A DNA stretch of 64,000 bases from Bacteroidales bacterium (GTDB lineage: Bacteria; Bacteroidota; Bacteroidia; Bacteroidales; JAADJA01): positions 33,676 to 97,675 of the forward strand of contig JAIOZL010000012.1 in assembly GCA_021740645.1 (NCBI GenBank), written 5' to 3'. The position numbers and the translations under genes were made by a program. The notes beneath the pieces are model-generated. The model had not been told where the DNA came from. It did not search any database and was given only the letters and a program-made list of their open reading frames with translations. Of the stretch, positions 63,768 through 64,000 are shown in pieces. The number at the start of each line of letters is the position of its first letter. Position 1 is the first letter of the stretch.

Positions 63768-64000
63768 CTAGAAGTCCAAAGTTTTTATAGGGCTGTATGA
63801 ACTCGCACTACTATGTTTATAATCTTCAGGTATGATCACAAATCCCGTCCTTACCGGATTGTTCCTGATATATTCAGTTTTTTGATCAATTATTTGATTA
63901 TTATCCAATAAGGTTGGACTATTGAAATTTTGCCACACCTGAATGTTTTGATTTAAAACATTTTCCTTCCCATATTTTCTAAAAGTCTTCAACATCCATT
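63768..64000 (-). CDS. REP-associated tyrosine transposase (RAYT), C-terminal part
   Basis: The gene reads to the left from the window edge, so its N-terminal half (with the HUH motif and the catalytic Tyr) is missing. The visible end has WMLKTFRKYGKENVLNQNIQ, VWQNFNSPTLLDNNQIIDQ and YIRNNPVRTGFVIIPEDYKH followed by SSASSY. The pattern Y-I-R-N-N-P-V-R-x-G-x(6)-E-D-Y-x(3)-S-S-A is the C-terminal signature of IS200-like RAYT proteins. These mobilise or spread REP palindromes in many genomes. Two REP-like units follow the stop codon. Confidence 0.82.
   Translation of the reverse strand, partial: WMLKTFRKYGKENVLNQNIQVWQNFNSPTLLDNNQIIDQKTEYIRNNPVRTGFVIIPEDYKHSSASSYSPIKTLDF

Overview
This window is from a Bacteroidota chromosome, most likely class Bacteroidia. 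The evidence is four secreted proteins with type IX secretion (T9SS/Por) C-terminal sorting domains plus one relic, -7 elements of the form TAnnTTTG upstream of many genes, few recognisable Shine-Dalgarno sites, an AT-rich sequence, and family choices typical of the phylum (PepSY-like lipoprotein beside a two-component system, VPS10/sortilin-type BNR protein, FISUMP domain, DUF1573). I see no rRNA, tRNA, CRISPR array, prophage or integrase. The only transposase is a REP-associated tyrosine transposase cut by the right edge.

Layout. 1-3.9 kb (minus): an S1-domain CvfB-like protein cut by the left edge, a secreted GH3 glycosidase and a T9SS cargo protein. 4.0-4.2 kb: a decayed CTGCCTA-type short repeat. 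4.2-10.2 kb (plus): rhomboid protease, Aat, guanine deaminase and a DUF456 membrane protein, closely packed, then nucleotide-sugar genes (UDP-glucuronate decarboxylase, RmlD) and a phosphohexomutase. 10.3-14.6 kb: a LamG T9SS protein, a DUF3298-like secreted protein and a queuosine-precursor transporter. 14.8-20.9 kb: gcvP, then a ZapB-like coiled-coil gene, zapA, a 6S RNA and rny, then an Rrf2 regulator and a tiny winged-helix gene. 21-31 kb: a GT2/sugar-transferase-like fusion, a 2-oxoacid dehydrogenase E2, a DnaQ-type exonuclease, a subtilase, trmD, rplS, a CPA2 antiporter and a diacylglycerol-kinase-family protein. 31-37.6 kb: an outer-membrane barrel, a REC-histidine kinase/NtrC pair, an M23 peptidase, a PhzF protein and a small broken gene. 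37.8-49.8 kb: RecQ, a BNR giant, an OmpR/kinase/PepSY module, and M28 and M1 peptidases.

From 50 kb to the right end the region becomes accessory: large secreted modular proteins, several pseudogenes and REP-like palindromes. Two intact genes and one pseudogene carry the same roughly 200-residue C-terminal module followed by dockerin-like calcium-loop motifs. A CapA-type metallophosphatase is built into one of them. A DUF1573 gene has an in-frame UGA exactly where its family has a conserved cysteine, with the rest of the domain intact after it. This is either a selenocysteine codon or a very young nonsense mutation. Next to it is a deletion scar that joins the front of a TPR-like gene to the tail of a T9SS gene.

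How the genes work together. The left two thirds is mostly housekeeping (translation, division, glycine cleavage, RNA decay, tRNA modification) mixed with cell-surface and envelope functions. The right third looks like a turnover zone for secreted surface proteins, where duplication, decay and small mobile palindromes are visible. I find no clear defence island or biosynthetic cluster. The strongest leads are the UGA-containing DUF1573 gene, the shared dockerin-tailed module and the REP/RAYT pair. All functional calls rest on reading motifs by eye; no database search was run.
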